Positions 13,606-13,813 of a stretch of DNA of 13,813 nucleotides are shown piece by piece (position 1 is the stretch's first letter; each line of letters begins with the position of its first letter). Location of the stretch: the NCBI GenBank assembly GCA_003222235.1, contig QHVD01000104.1:1-13813 (forward strand), written 5' to 3'. The stretch comes from Gemmatimonadota bacterium. GTDB taxonomy: Bacteria; Gemmatimonadota; Gemmatimonadetes; Gemmatimonadales; GWC2-71-9. The position numbers and the translations under genes were made by a program. The notes beneath the pieces are model-generated. The model was not told where the DNA came from, searched no databases, and worked only from the letters and a program-made list of their open reading frames with translations.

Positions 13606-13813
13606 ATGAACGCCACCCCCAGAATCCCCCCGCCGGTCAACGAGCCGGTCCTCTCCTACGCGCCGGGCGCCGCCGAGCGGGTCGAGCTCAAGCGGGCCCT
13701 CAAGGACCTCTCCGCGCGCCAGATCGAGATCCCCCTCATCGTCGGCGGCGAAGAGGTGCGCACCGGCACGACGGTCGAGGCCGTGATGCCGCACTGCTAT
13801 CGCCACGTCCTCG
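13606..13813 (+). CDS. pruA: 1-pyrroline-5-carboxylate dehydrogenase, 5' end only
   Basis: This is the first 69 codons of a gene cut by the window edge, so it has no stop here. The translation begins MNATPRIPPPVNEPVLSYAP and continues with a REL-type Lys-rich helix (ERVELKRALKDLSARQIEIP), LIVGGEEVRTG and VMPHCYRHVL. These match the N-terminus of L-glutamate gamma-semialdehyde (1-pyrroline-5-carboxylate) dehydrogenase, the NAD-dependent enzyme that oxidises the proline-derived semialdehyde to glutamate. The resemblance is to the monofunctional roughly 520-550-residue type that starts with PPPVNEPV-like sequence, not to the PutA fusion. The catalytic Cys and Glu lie beyond the window. ATG 13606 is the only plausible start and lacks a ribosome site; an AT-rich -10-like box ends 7 nt upstream. 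Confidence 0.85.
   Translation, partial: MNATPRIPPPVNEPVLSYAPGAAERVELKRALKDLSARQIEIPLIVGGEEVRTGTTVEAVMPHCYRHVL

Noticed and set aside
13525..13806. Minus-strand 93-codon frame opposite pruA
   Set aside because: Its tail is translated from heptamer repeats and the rest is antisense to a clear pruA N-terminus.

Overview
The window is GC-rich (roughly two thirds G+C by eye), densely coded bacterial chromosomal DNA. Gene boundaries mostly abut or overlap, and there are no plasmid, phage or insertion-sequence genes. The gene set is that of an aerobic or facultative soil-type heterotroph: a glycolate pathway, amino-sugar metabolism, proline/glutamate catabolism and NarL-type two-component signalling. 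I cannot fix the phylum. The style fits deep-branching high-GC soil bacteria such as Rokubacteria/Methylomirabilota, but that is an impression, not a result.

Region 1 (55-7407, + strand) is a five-gene glycolate utilisation operon in the order malate synthase A, LldP-family permease, glcD, glcE, glcF. Read together, the permease would import glycolate (or lactate), GlcDEF would oxidise glycolate to glyoxylate at the membrane, and malate synthase would condense glyoxylate with acetyl-CoA to malate. Junctions are tight: TGATG overlaps at lldP/glcD and glcE/glcF, and a 20-nt overlap at glcD/glcE. glcD is broken by a 4-bp tandem duplication (CATGCATG, 4043-4050). Removing one copy restores a full 482-residue GlcD, so this is either a recent mutation or an assembly error.

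Region 2 (7403-8280, + strand) holds a perfect CRP-type palindrome (TGTGA-N6-TCACA) over the glcF stop codon, followed by a class I SAM-dependent methyltransferase that converges on region 3.

Region 3 (8268-11473, - strand, transcribed right to left) is an apparent operon of a fused glucosamine-6-phosphate deaminase/PIG-L deacetylase, a short soluble HisKA_3 histidine kinase overlapping it by 20 nt, and a NarL/FixJ response regulator. A divergent gene (11684-12913, + strand) encodes a second, orphan histidine kinase. The 210-bp divergent control region contains two inverted repeats, each with a 12-nt spacer, overlapping plausible promoter elements. This linkage of amino-sugar enzyme and signalling genes is the most interesting candidate system in the window.

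Region 4 (12910-13813) contains a single-domain VOC/glyoxalase-fold protein (- strand), a 166-bp nested inverted-repeat element built from GCTTGCG-like heptamers (13425-13590), and the first 69 codons of a 1-pyrroline-5-carboxylate dehydrogenase (pruA, + strand) cut by the window edge. No tRNA, rRNA, CRISPR array or convincing intrinsic terminator was seen. No gene-free stretch exceeds about 220 bases.
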